This document shows, piece by piece, positions 25,006-32,809 of a stretch of DNA of 64,000 nt. The translations under genes and the position numbers were made by a program. The DNA is from Barnesiella sp. An22 (lineage in GTDB: Bacteria; Bacteroidota; Bacteroidia; Bacteroidales; Barnesiellaceae), in NCBI RefSeq assembly GCF_002159975.1, contig NZ_NFJR01000001.1:372001-436000 (forward strand). Direction: 5' to 3'. Positions within the stretch are counted from its first letter, which is position 1, and every line of letters begins with the position of its first letter. The notes below the pieces were generated by a model, which saw only the letters and a list, made by a program, of their open reading frames with translations, had not been told where the DNA came from and did no database searches.

Positions 25006-25035
25006 TTTGTTGTTTGCGCGAATCCTATATTTTTG
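25006..25035 (+). promoter_or_regulatory. Likely ppdK promoter
   Basis: TTTG at 25006-25009, 18 bp, TATTTTTG at 25028-25035; the ATG is at 25120, leaving an 80-nt leader. The rest of the 250-bp gap is AT-rich with no gene. Confidence 0.5.
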
Positions 25036-25119
25036 CATAATGTTTTATGCCGGTTTACCAATCGGGTCATGAAGCCGGACACGAAAACAATTATATAAAT
25101 ATCATATACTTATTTATCT

Positions 25120-27834
25120 ATGAAAAGAGTTTATACTTTTGGCAACGGTAAAGCAGAAGGCCGTGCCGACATGAAAAACCTGCTGGGAGGCAAAGGCGCC
25201 AACTTGGCAGAGATGAATCTCATCGGTGTTCCTGTACCCCCGGGATTCACCATCACCACCGAGGTTTGTACAACATATACTCAACAAGGGCGTGAAGCCG
25301 TCGTTAAGGAGATCCAAAACGACGTAGAGCAAGCCATCGCCCACATCGAAAGCCTCACCGGCACGAAGTTCGGCGACGCCACCAACCCGCTGTTGGTATC
25401 GGTTCGTTCGGGTGCCCGCGTCTCCATGCCGGGTATGATGGATACCGTGCTCAACCTGGGTATGAACGACGAGGCCGTAGAAGCCATCGCCAAGAAATCG
25501 GGCAATCCCCGTTTCGCTTGGGACTCGTACCGTCGTTTCGTACAGATGTATGGCGACGTGGTATTGGGCATGAAACCCAAGACCAAAGAAGACATCGACC
25601 CCTTCGAAGAGGTGATGGACAAGGTGAAAGAGGCCAAAGGCATCAAGAGCGACACCGAGCTGCAGGTCGAAGACCTCAAAGAGCTGGTTCGCCTCTTCAA
25701 AGCCGCTGTCAAGGAAAACACCGGCAAAGACTTCCCCACCTCGCCCTGGGAGCAACTGTGGGGTGCCATCTGCGCCGTATTCGATAGCTGGATGAACGAA
25801 CGCGCCATCCTCTACCGCCGCATGAACCAGATCCCCGAAGAGTGGGGTACGGCCGTGAACGTACAGGCCATGGTATTCGGCAACATGGGCAACACGTCGG
25901 CTACCGGTGTAGCCTTCACCCGCGACGCCGCTACCGGCGAAGACATCTTCAACGGCGAATACCTCATCAACGCACAAGGCGAGGATGTGGTTGCCGGTGT
26001 ACGCACACCCCAGCAAATCACCCTCGAAGGCTCTCGCCGCTGGGCTGCCCTGCAAGGCATCAGCGAAGAGGAGCGTGCCAGCAAATACCCCTCGCTCGAG
26101 GAGTCGATGCCCGAGTGCGCCAAAGACCTCATCGAGACCCAACAGAAACTCGAAGACTACTTCAAGGATATGCAAGACCTCGAGTTTACCATCCAGGATG
26201 GCAAACTGTGGTTGCTCCAAACCCGTAACGGCAAACGCACCGGTGCCGCCATGGTAAAAATCGCCATGGACATGCTGCGTGCCGGCATCATCGACGAGAA
26301 GACCGCTCTGAAACGTATGGAAGCTCAGAAGCTCGACGAGCTGCTGCACCCTGTATTCGACAAAGACGCCGTAAAACGCGTGAAAGTCGTGGCTAAAGGT
26401 CTGCCCGCATCGCCGGGTGCCGCTACCGGCCAAATCGTATTCTTTGCCGACGACGCCGAAGCCTGGGCCGAGAAACGTAAAAAAGTGATTATGGTCCGTA
26501 TCGAAACCTCGCCCGAAGACCTGCGCGGTATGAACGTGGCTCAAGGTATCCTCACCGCCCGCGGTGGTATGACCTCGCACGCTGCCGTTGTGGCCCGCGG
26601 TATGGGTAAATGCTGCGTATCGGGTGCCGGCGAAATCAAGGTCGACTACAAGGCCCGCACTGTAGAGATGGCCGGCAAGGTATACAAAGAGGGCGACTGG
26701 ATTTCGTTGAACGGTTCGACCGGCGAAGTATACGACGGACAAGTTCCCACCGTCGATGCCGACATGAGCGGCGACTTTGCTGCCATCATGAACCTGGCCG
26801 ACAAATATACCAAAGTAGACGTTCGCACCAACGCCGATACGCCGCGCGATGCAGCCGTAGCCCGCAAGTTCGGTGCCCGCGGTATCGGTCTGTGCCGTAC
26901 CGAGCACATGTTCTTCGAAGGCGACCGCATCAAAGCCATGCGCGAAATGATTCTTTCGAAAGATGAAGAAGGCCGTCGTCACGCCCTCGACAAACTGTTG
27001 CCCATGCAACGCGGCGACTTCGAAGGCATCTTCGAAGCCATGGACGGTCTGGGCGTAACGATCCGTCTGCTCGATCCCCCCTTGCACGAGTTCGTACCCC
27101 ATCAACTCGCTACGCAGAAAGAACTGGCCGAAGAGATGGGCATGAGCATCGAAGAGGTAAAACTCGCCTGCGACTCGCTGGCCGAGTTCAACCCCATGCT
27201 GGGACACCGTGGCTGCCGTCTGGGTTGCACCTATCCCGAAATTACCGAGATGCAGGCCCGCGCCATCATCGAGGCCGCCCTCAACGTGAAAGCCCGCGGT
27301 ATCGACGTTCACCCCGAAATCATGGTACCCCTCGTAGGTGTGGTTGAGGAGTTGAGAATGCAGGCCGATGTCATCAACCGCGTAGCCGCTCAGGTATTCG
27401 AAGAGCGCGGCGATACGGTAGCCTACAAGGTAGGTACGATGATCGAGGTACCCCGTGCCGCCGTTACGGCCGACCAGATTGCCGAGGTAGCCGACTTCTT
27501 CTCGTTCGGTACGAACGACCTCACGCAGATGACCTTCGGTTACTCGCGCGACGATGCCGGCAAGTTCCTCAAGATCTACAAAGAGAAAGGTATCCTCAAA
27601 ACCGACCCGTTCGAAGTGCTCGACCAGAAAGGCGTGGGCCAACTCGTTCGCATGGGTGTAGAGAAAGGCCGTTCGACCAAACCGACCCTCAAGGTAGGTA
27701 TCTGCGGTGAGCACGGTGGCGAACCCTCGTCGGTTAAGTTCTGCGCCAAACTGGGCATGAACTACGTATCGTGCAGCCCCTACCGCGTGCCCATCGCCCG
27801 CGTAGCTGCCGCCCAAGCTGCCATCGAGGATTAA
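25120..27834 (+). CDS. ppdK: Pyruvate, phosphate dikinase
   Basis: PPDK interconverts pyruvate + ATP + Pi and phosphoenolpyruvate + AMP + PPi. The 904-aa protein has the N-terminal ATP-grasp region (LGGKGANLAEM, then SVRSGARVSMPGMMDTVLNLG), the swivelling phosphohistidine domain with GGMTSHAAVVARGMG (catalytic His at about residue 487), and the C-terminal PEP-binding barrel (GLCRTEHMFF, GVCGEHGG-like GICGEHGGEPSSV). Its codon use looks distinct from its neighbours, with many CGT and GGT codons, as expected for a highly expressed gene. A terminator follows. Confidence 0.97.
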   Translation: MKRVYTFGNGKAEGRADMKNLLGGKGANLAEMNLIGVPVPPGFTITTEVCTTYTQQGREAVVKEIQNDVEQAIAHIESLTGTKFGDATNPLLVSVRSGARVSMPGMMDTVLNLGMNDEAVEAIAKKSGNPRFAWDSYRRFVQMYGDVVLGMKPKTKEDIDPFEEVMDKVKEAKGIKSDTELQVEDLKELVRLFKAAVKENTGKDFPTSPWEQLWGAICAVFDSWMNERAILYRRMNQIPEEWGTAVNVQAMVFGNMGNTSATGVAFTRDAATGEDIFNGEYLINAQGEDVVAGVRTPQQITLEGSRRWAALQGISEEERASKYPSLEESMPECAKDLIETQQKLEDYFKDMQDLEFTIQDGKLWLLQTRNGKRTGAAMVKIAMDMLRAGIIDEKTALKRMEAQKLDELLHPVFDKDAVKRVKVVAKGLPASPGAATGQIVFFADDAEAWAEKRKKVIMVRIETSPEDLRGMNVAQGILTARGGMTSHAAVVARGMGKCCVSGAGEIKVDYKARTVEMAGKVYKEGDWISLNGSTGEVYDGQVPTVDADMSGDFAAIMNLADKYTKVDVRTNADTPRDAAVARKFGARGIGLCRTEHMFFEGDRIKAMREMILSKDEEGRRHALDKLLPMQRGDFEGIFEAMDGLGVTIRLLDPPLHEFVPHQLATQKELAEEMGMSIEEVKLACDSLAEFNPMLGHRGCRLGCTYPEITEMQARAIIEAALNVKARGIDVHPEIMVPLVGVVEELRMQADVINRVAAQVFEERGDTVAYKVGTMIEVPRAAVTADQIAEVADFFSFGTNDLTQMTFGYSRDDAGKFLKIYKEKGILKTDPFEVLDQKGVGQLVRMGVEKGRSTKPTLKVGICGEHGGEPSSVKFCAKLGMNYVSCSPYRVPIARVAAAQAAIED

Positions 27835-27860
27835 GCGATTGTAAATTCTATTCCTTAATA

Positions 27861-27892
27861 AAAGAGCCATGCCGGTGCCGGCATGGCTCTTT
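27861..27892 (+). terminator. ppdK terminator
   Basis: AAAGAGCCATGCCGG (27861-27875) pairs with the complementary arm ending at 27892, giving a long GC-rich hairpin. Confidence 0.75.
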
Positions 27893-27960
27893 CTGTATTC
27901 GGCAGACGGCTCGTCCCCCCCTCCCCGCCTCCGATGACTTCTGGATAACCGCGTCGCAGC

Positions 27961-28068
27961 ACGGTATGACAAACGAGTCACCCCGCACCCCGATGCGGGG
28001 TCCACTGAACCAGGAACAAAGGGTAATTCACGACAAACTGGATTCCACATCGAGTGCGGAATGACACG
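27961..28068. repeat. Intergenic palindromic repeat-like element
   Basis: Two adjacent hairpins: CCCCGCA-N6-TGCGGGG at 27981-28000, and ATTCCaCA-N5-TGcGGAAT at about 28042-28062, bordered by GGTATGACA and GGAATGACA. The combination of ATTCC...GGAATGACA with a GC-rich palindrome resembles extragenic repeats scattered in many bacterial genomes. Only one copy is present here, so its repeat status is not proven. Confidence 0.4.
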
Positions 28069-28120
28069 AGCTACCAACGACACTTGAATGCCACGGCAGG
28101 TACAAGAATTTGAAACACCA

Positions 28121-28142
28121 TTGTCACAGAGATTTCACAGAA
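28121..28142. promoter_or_regulatory. Candidate Pho-box-like direct repeat
   Basis: TTGTCACAGAG followed directly by ATTTCACAGAA: two 11-bp repeats with 8 of 11 positions identical. PhoB boxes are 11-bp direct repeats with TGTCA cores. It lies 29 bp before the -7 element TACTTTTG (28172-28179) of the alkaline phosphatase gene, rather far upstream for a classical box. Confidence 0.35.
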
Positions 28143-28233
28143 TCGGCCAAGCGGGAGACGGGGGCTTTCGCTACTTTTGCTGGAGTGAAACGGGCGGGGG
28201 TATCTGCAACCTCCATCCATAAACGCGACAGGT

Positions 28234-29610
28234 ATGACAAGAAGATGGTTTCCCCTGCTCTTGGGGCTGGCGATGGCCACCGTCTGGGCGGCACAGGCTG
28301 CCGGGCCCAAGTATGTGTTTTACATCATCGGCGACGGCATGGGTGTGAACGAGGTGAATGCTACCGAACTCTTTTATGGCGAGCTGGCCGGCCGGCAAGG
28401 ACCGGAACGGCTGCTCTTCTCGCAATTTCCCCACTCGGCTTTCGTGAATACCGGCTCGGCCAGCAGCGACATTACCGACTCGGCTGCGGCGGGCACGGCT
28501 CTGGCTTGCGGAGTGAAGACCCGGAACAAGATGGTGGGGGTCGATGCCGACAGTGTACCGGTATACAGCATAGCGGTGAAGGCTCAACAGCAGGGGGCAG
28601 CTGTGGGTATCGTGACCAGCAGCGAAATCGACGATGCCACGCCGGGGGCCTTCTATGCCCACCAGGTGAACCGCAACAACCGCTACGAGGTGGGGCTCGA
28701 CCTGCTGGCGACGGGGTTCGACTTCTACGCCGGCAACCGATTCAAGCAACCGTCGCTCCCCGGCAGGGAGTCGCTCTACGACCTGCTGCCCAAGCGGGGA
28801 TATGTGCTGGCTACCAGTGTAGACGATTACCAACGCAAGGCCCAGAAGGCCGGGAAGATGGTGCTGTTTCCCGAGCGAAGCATCACCTATGCCATAGACC
28901 GCCAGCCCGGCGACATGCGGCTGGCCGACCTCACCCGCTGCGCCGTGGATTTCCTGTCGCGCAACGAGCGGGGCTTCTTCCTGATGATCGAGGGCGCCCA
29001 GATAGATTGGGCGGGACACACGCGCGACGGAGCGACCGACCTGCGCGAGGTGAAGGACCTGGAGGAGTCGGTACAGATTGCCTGTGACTTTTACCGGGCT
29101 CACCCCGACGAGACCCTTATCGTCGTTACGGCCGACCACGAAACGGGCGGTGTGGTACTGGGCACGGGCGAATATGCCCTCAACCTGCAGGCGCTCCAGT
29201 ACCAGACGATGAGCGGCTCGACCTTCACCCGGCAGATTGCCGACTGGCGACGGGCTGGAGAACCGGTTTCGTGGGAGAGGGTGAAAACGGCTCTGTCGCA
29301 GGCCTTCGGCTTCTGGTCGCACCTCACCCTTACGGCCGAACAGGAGGCCCGCCTCAAACGGGTATACGAGGAGACCTTGCTCAACCCCTCGGACACATTG
29401 GTACAGTCGCTCTACGAGGCCAACGAACCGATGACCGAAACGGCCAAACAAATCATCAACGAGATAGCCCGCATCGCCTGGACCTGCGGCTCGCACACGG
29501 CCGGCTATGTGCCCCTCTATGCCATAGGAGCGGGTGCCGAAAAGTTTGGCGGAACCATCGACAACACCGATATTCCCCGAATCGTTTCCGAGATTTTCAG
29601 ATATAAATAA
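28234..29610 (+). CDS. Alkaline phosphatase (PhoA family), secreted
   Basis: A 458-aa periplasmic phosphomonoesterase. The signal peptide is residues 1-23 (ends AAQAAG). Metal-binding IIGDGMG (Asp34) precedes the catalytic motif TDSAAAGTAL (Ser83). IEGAQIDWAGHTRD and VTADHETGGVVLG supply zinc ligands, and CGSHTAGYVPLYAIG holds the last His. It resembles the monomeric PhoA-like enzymes of Bacteroidota. It is transcribed alone; a Pho-box-like repeat lies upstream. Confidence 0.95.
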   Translation: MTRRWFPLLLGLAMATVWAAQAAGPKYVFYIIGDGMGVNEVNATELFYGELAGRQGPERLLFSQFPHSAFVNTGSASSDITDSAAAGTALACGVKTRNKMVGVDADSVPVYSIAVKAQQQGAAVGIVTSSEIDDATPGAFYAHQVNRNNRYEVGLDLLATGFDFYAGNRFKQPSLPGRESLYDLLPKRGYVLATSVDDYQRKAQKAGKMVLFPERSITYAIDRQPGDMRLADLTRCAVDFLSRNERGFFLMIEGAQIDWAGHTRDGATDLREVKDLEESVQIACDFYRAHPDETLIVVTADHETGGVVLGTGEYALNLQALQYQTMSGSTFTRQIADWRRAGEPVSWERVKTALSQAFGFWSHLTLTAEQEARLKRVYEETLLNPSDTLVQSLYEANEPMTETAKQIINEIARIAWTCGSHTAGYVPLYAIGAGAEKFGGTIDNTDIPRIVSEIFRYK

Positions 29611-29631
29611 ATAGCTAATCTTCAGCGGAAT

Positions 29632-29667
29632 ACAAAAGACACAGTCTCTTTTGTGTAAGATTTTTTT
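29632..29667 (+). terminator. Weak terminator after alkaline phosphatase
   Basis: ACAAAAG (29632-29638) pairs with CTTTTGT (29648-29654); a seven-T run ends at 29667. Confidence 0.5.
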
Positions 29668-29675
29668 AGAAAAAC

Positions 29676-29707
29676 ATTGTGAAATTAGGACAAAGGATAT
29701 AACTTTG
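29676..29707 (+). promoter_or_regulatory. Promoter of the riboswitch leader
   Basis: ATTG at 29676-29679, exactly 20 bp, TAACTTTG at 29700-29707. The transcript would start just before riboswitch helix P1. Confidence 0.65.
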
Positions 29708-29715
29708 TCCCCCGT

Positions 29716-29893
29716 AATCGGTTTGCCCCGTCCGAATCGGCCGAGGCAATGAAAAGGGAATCGGGTGCAAATCCCGAACAGGCCCGCTGCTGTGAGTTTC
29801 GTATGAGTTTTCAGACAAATACTGCAATGCCACTAATCCAGACTCGATTGGGAAGGCGTCTGAGAGGGAGACAAGTCAGAAGACCTGCCGATT
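29716..29893 (+). ncRNA. Cobalamin (vitamin B12) riboswitch
   Basis: The closing helix P1 is AATCGG (29716-29721) with CCGATT (29888-29893). Inside are GGGAATCGGGTGCAAATCCC, the GCCCGCTGCTGTGAG region, the B12-box core GCCACT (29829-29834), GGGAAGGCG and AGTCAGAAGACCTGCC (29874-29889). These match the cobalamin riboswitch consensus. A GC hairpin at about 29911-29936 could form the kissing-loop arm. The regulated gene starts at 30048. Binding of adenosylcobalamin or methylcobalamin would be expected to shut off that gene. Confidence 0.93.
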
Positions 29894-30047
29894 GCGTAGA
29901 AACAACTGTTGCCGGCTCCGTGGACCGAGCCGCCGGTCGAAAGAAAATTTTTCGGAAAAAAGAGATTTTTTGCTTGAGCAATAGGAGTAGGCGTCGCGTG
30001 GGCGACTCTATTCCGCCATTCAGTATTTAACTAAAAAAGAAAAGATT

Positions 30048-31139
30048 ATGGCAAGAAAAATTCCTTTTAGTGTAGATATAACGGGGAGCTTCGTATACTC
30101 CGAGCCCCTCGTCGAAGCCCGCAAACTGTATCACGACGGGGTGTGGAGTTCGGCCAAGCTGCACGAAATCGAAGATAAAGAGATTTATCGCATTGTCGAG
30201 AAGTGCAAAGAGATAGGGCTGAAGTGTGTAACCGACGGCGACTACAAGTCGACCAACTATCTCGACTTTTTCCACCACTTGGAGAATATCACGAAACAGG
30301 AACCGGCTCAACCCGAAGAGGTGAAGGAGTCGGTTATCTCGGGCAAAATCGGATTTGACAACGCCTACCCCTCCACGCCGAAGGTGACCCAGCGCTTCAC
30401 CTACCTGACGGGTATCATCGGGGGCGACATGTATGCCAAGGTGCTGCTCCCCTCGCCTGCTACACTGCTGGCCGAGCTGCTCCGCCCCGAGAACCGCTAC
30501 AATACCGGGCGCTACTACCCCGATATGGATTTGCTCGTGCACGACATCGCCCAAACTTACCAGACGGTCATCAGCGAGTTTTACGACATGGGGTGCCGAT
30601 TCCTGCAACTGAGCGACTACGCCTGGAACCTGGCCGGCAACAGCGACCTCGAGCAGGTGGCCCAGGCCGCACACATCGACCTGCTTTCGCTGGTGGCTAC
30701 CTCGGCCAAACTCACCGAGGCTTGTCTGGCTCAGAAACCCGACGACATGTGCATCTCGCTGCAGTTCCACGAGAAGTGGTGGCGCGTGGGCGACAAGGAG
30801 AAGACGGCCGAGCTGCTGCTCTCGACCCGGGCCGATGCCATTGCACTCGACTTTGGCGACCGCGAAAACGAGAACATCGACCTCTCCATGCTCAACTACT
30901 GCCAGGGCAAAGAGGTGATTCTGGGATTGATTTCGACCTCGAGCCTGCAACCCATATCGACCAGCAGCATCACGCTGCACATCGAGAATGCAGCTCGTCT
31001 GCTCCCGCTCGAGTCGCTCCACCTGAGCAGCCAGGGCGACTTCCGCGACAACGAGGGCAACAGCATCGTCTCGGAACAGATGATGTGGAGCAAAATCGTA
31101 ACGATGAAAAATATTGCGAAGAGCGTTTGGGGCGAATAA
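30048..31139 (+). CDS. MetE C-terminal-like (YxjG-type) protein under B12 control
   Basis: A 363-aa single-barrel protein of the cobalamin-independent methionine synthase superfamily. It begins with the FSVDITGSFVYSE motif and ends WSKIVTMKNIAKSVWGE, both typical of the YxjG/MetE-C group. The full MetE N-terminal domain is absent. The positions of the zinc ligands are altered: where YxjG-like proteins have HVCRGN this one has QFHEKW (about 239-244), and where they have SPQCGF it has SSQGDF (327-332), so both zinc cysteines are missing. Regulation by the upstream riboswitch suggests that it is needed when B12 is scarce. Its reaction is uncertain. Confidence 0.85.
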   Translation: MARKIPFSVDITGSFVYSEPLVEARKLYHDGVWSSAKLHEIEDKEIYRIVEKCKEIGLKCVTDGDYKSTNYLDFFHHLENITKQEPAQPEEVKESVISGKIGFDNAYPSTPKVTQRFTYLTGIIGGDMYAKVLLPSPATLLAELLRPENRYNTGRYYPDMDLLVHDIAQTYQTVISEFYDMGCRFLQLSDYAWNLAGNSDLEQVAQAAHIDLLSLVATSAKLTEACLAQKPDDMCISLQFHEKWWRVGDKEKTAELLLSTRADAIALDFGDRENENIDLSMLNYCQGKEVILGLISTSSLQPISTSSITLHIENAARLLPLESLHLSSQGDFRDNEGNSIVSEQMMWSKIVTMKNIAKSVWGE

Positions 31140-31171
31140 ATCGTTCGCCTGAACGACTACTCCCGACCTGT

Positions 31172-31221
31172 GAGCCGATAGTCGATGCGGTCAACATGCA
31201 CCGGCTATCGGTTCTCTCTTT
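31172..31221 (+). terminator. Terminator after the MetE-like gene
   Basis: GAGCCGATAG (31172-31181) pairs with CTATCGGTTC (31205-31214) including G-T pairs, followed by TCTCTTTC. Confidence 0.6.
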
Positions 31222-31248
31222 CCAATCTCTATCTTGAAAGAAGAGAAT

Positions 31249-31325
31249 GGGCGGCCCGGCTCTGCCAAATGTCGAAAACTTCGTTTTCCATTTGCCACTG
31301 CTCTCGCCTTTTGTTATCTTTGCAC
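31249..31325 (+). repeat. Promoter-bearing repeat family, locus D (single unit, plus sense)
   Basis: CGGCTCTGCCAAATGTC box, palindrome GAAAAC-TTC-GTTTTC (31274-31288), TTTG (31291-31294), exactly 20 bp, TATCTTTG (31315-31322). The ThrE gene starts at 31355. Confidence 0.8.
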
Positions 31326-31354
31326 GCTGAAACATTGGTCAATACTACAATAAG

Positions 31355-32122
31355 GTGAACAACGTACACGAAGAACTGAAATCGGTATCGCAATTTCTTA
31401 CGGAATATGCGACTTGTTTGATGGCATCGGGCGTACATACCTCGCGTATCGTGCGCAACACGGCCCGTATAGCCGAGTCGTTTGGGTTCGAAGCCCACAT
31501 GACCCTCTTTCACAAAACCATCAGCATGACCTTGCGAAGCAAGGACAACGCCCACGTATACAGCACGGTGAGTACCGCAAAATCGGGGGCTATCAATTTT
31601 GAGTTCAACTCCGAGTTGAGTGCTCTCAGTTGGGAAGCCTACGACAACCATCTCCCGCTCGACACGCTGTGGGAGAAGTTCCACGCCATCACAAGCAAAC
31701 CTCGCATGAACCCGTGGGCGGTGTGGATTCTGGTGGGCTTTGCCAATGCCTCGTTCTGCCGGCTCTTCAACGGCGACTGGATAGCGGTAGCCGCCGTATT
31801 TGTGGCTACGCTCGTGGGATTCCGCATCAAACAAATATTGCACTTCAACCACTATTTCGTATTCACCATATCGGCATTTGTCGCATCGCTCATCGCCTCG
31901 ATTACCATGTGGCAGCACTGGGGTACCACCCCCGACATCGCTATCGGTGCCAGCGTGCTCTACCTCATACCGGGCGTGCCCTTGATTAACGGGATTATCG
32001 ACATTATCGAAGGTCATGTGCTGGCCGGTACCGCCCGCCTCATCAACGCCCTGCTGCTGATTGTCTGCATTGCCTTCGGTATGGGTATTACACTTTTAAT
32101 GATGGGAGGGAAACTGTTATGA
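31355..32122 (+). CDS. Threonine/serine exporter, ThrE N-terminal half (DUF1212)
   Basis: A 255-aa membrane protein with a soluble N-terminal region containing CLMASGVHTSRIVRNTARIAESFGFEA, the DUF1212 signature, followed by five or so membrane helices from about residue 120. Together with the next gene it corresponds to a ThrE exporter split into two chains. The start is GTG at 31355; there is no nearby ATG. The next gene overlaps by 4 bp (ATGA type). Confidence 0.9.
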   Translation: MNNVHEELKSVSQFLTEYATCLMASGVHTSRIVRNTARIAESFGFEAHMTLFHKTISMTLRSKDNAHVYSTVSTAKSGAINFEFNSELSALSWEAYDNHLPLDTLWEKFHAITSKPRMNPWAVWILVGFANASFCRLFNGDWIAVAAVFVATLVGFRIKQILHFNHYFVFTISAFVASLIASITMWQHWGTTPDIAIGASVLYLIPGVPLINGIIDIIEGHVLAGTARLINALLLIVCIAFGMGITLLMMGGKLL

Positions 32123-32640
32123 TCGACTGGCAAATATTAGGCTCGGTCATTGCCGACGCCATCGGAGCTGCCATTGCAGCCATAGGCTTCGCCGTTATCT
32201 CCAACCCGCCCCGCCGGGCCATTCTGTATGCCGCATTACTGGCTGCCGTAGGTCACAGCATCCGGTTCGTACTGCTGAAATATGCAGGCCTCGACCTGGC
32301 CTCGGCTTCGTTTGTCGCCGCCTTCTCGATAGGTATGCTCAGCCTGGCTGCCGGATACCGCATCTTCTGCCCGGCCACGGTACTGTACATACCGGCCCTG
32401 CTCCCGATGATTCCCGGTATGTATGCCTACCGCACGGTATTCTCGCTCATTCGATTCCTGCAAAGCAGCGGGAACGACAACGAGGCCATACACTACCTGC
32501 TCGAGATTTTCAAGAACGGTATCACCACAGCCTCGGTACTCTTCTCGCTGGGTGTTGGTGCCACCATACCCATATTCATATTTTACAAACGGGCCTTCAG
32601 CATGACCCGCGCAGCCAACCGCCCGAAGCGGCAAGCCTGA
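32119..32640 (+). CDS. Threonine/serine exporter, ThrE C-terminal half (DUF3815)
   Basis: A 173-aa protein with about five membrane helices and the family sequence PATVLYIPALLPMIPGMYAYRTVFSLI near residues 90-115. It belongs to the DUF3815 (ThrE_2) half of split amino acid exporters. The start overlaps the stop of the DUF1212 gene, so the two are translated together and probably assemble. Confidence 0.9.
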   Translation: MIDWQILGSVIADAIGAAIAAIGFAVISNPPRRAILYAALLAAVGHSIRFVLLKYAGLDLASASFVAAFSIGMLSLAAGYRIFCPATVLYIPALLPMIPGMYAYRTVFSLIRFLQSSGNDNEAIHYLLEIFKNGITTASVLFSLGVGATIPIFIFYKRAFSMTRAANRPKRQA

Positions 32641-32663
32641 CCCGCCCGATACGACACGATACA

Positions 32664-32707
32664 AATGCCCGCTCCCCCTTCGGTCCACCGCTCGAGGAGT
32701 GGGCATT
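32664..32707 (+). terminator. Hairpin after the ThrE pair
   Basis: AATGCCC (32664-32670) pairs with GGGCATT (32701-32707) with CTCC/GGAG inside; no strong T-run follows. Confidence 0.45.
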
Positions 32708-32809
32708 AACATGTTTTATGGAGCGAGAGTCCTGAATAATCGAGATTTTCGTTATCATTGTAATCATTTTCGGTCTTCCCGAGAAAACTCATATAATACC
32801 AAGCACAAC

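Noticed and set aside
25114-28083. A 989-codon minus-strand frame opposite ppdK
   Set aside because: It mirrors the ppdK gene, which has all family motifs on the plus strand. Long antisense frames are a by-product of codon bias in this GC-rich genome.
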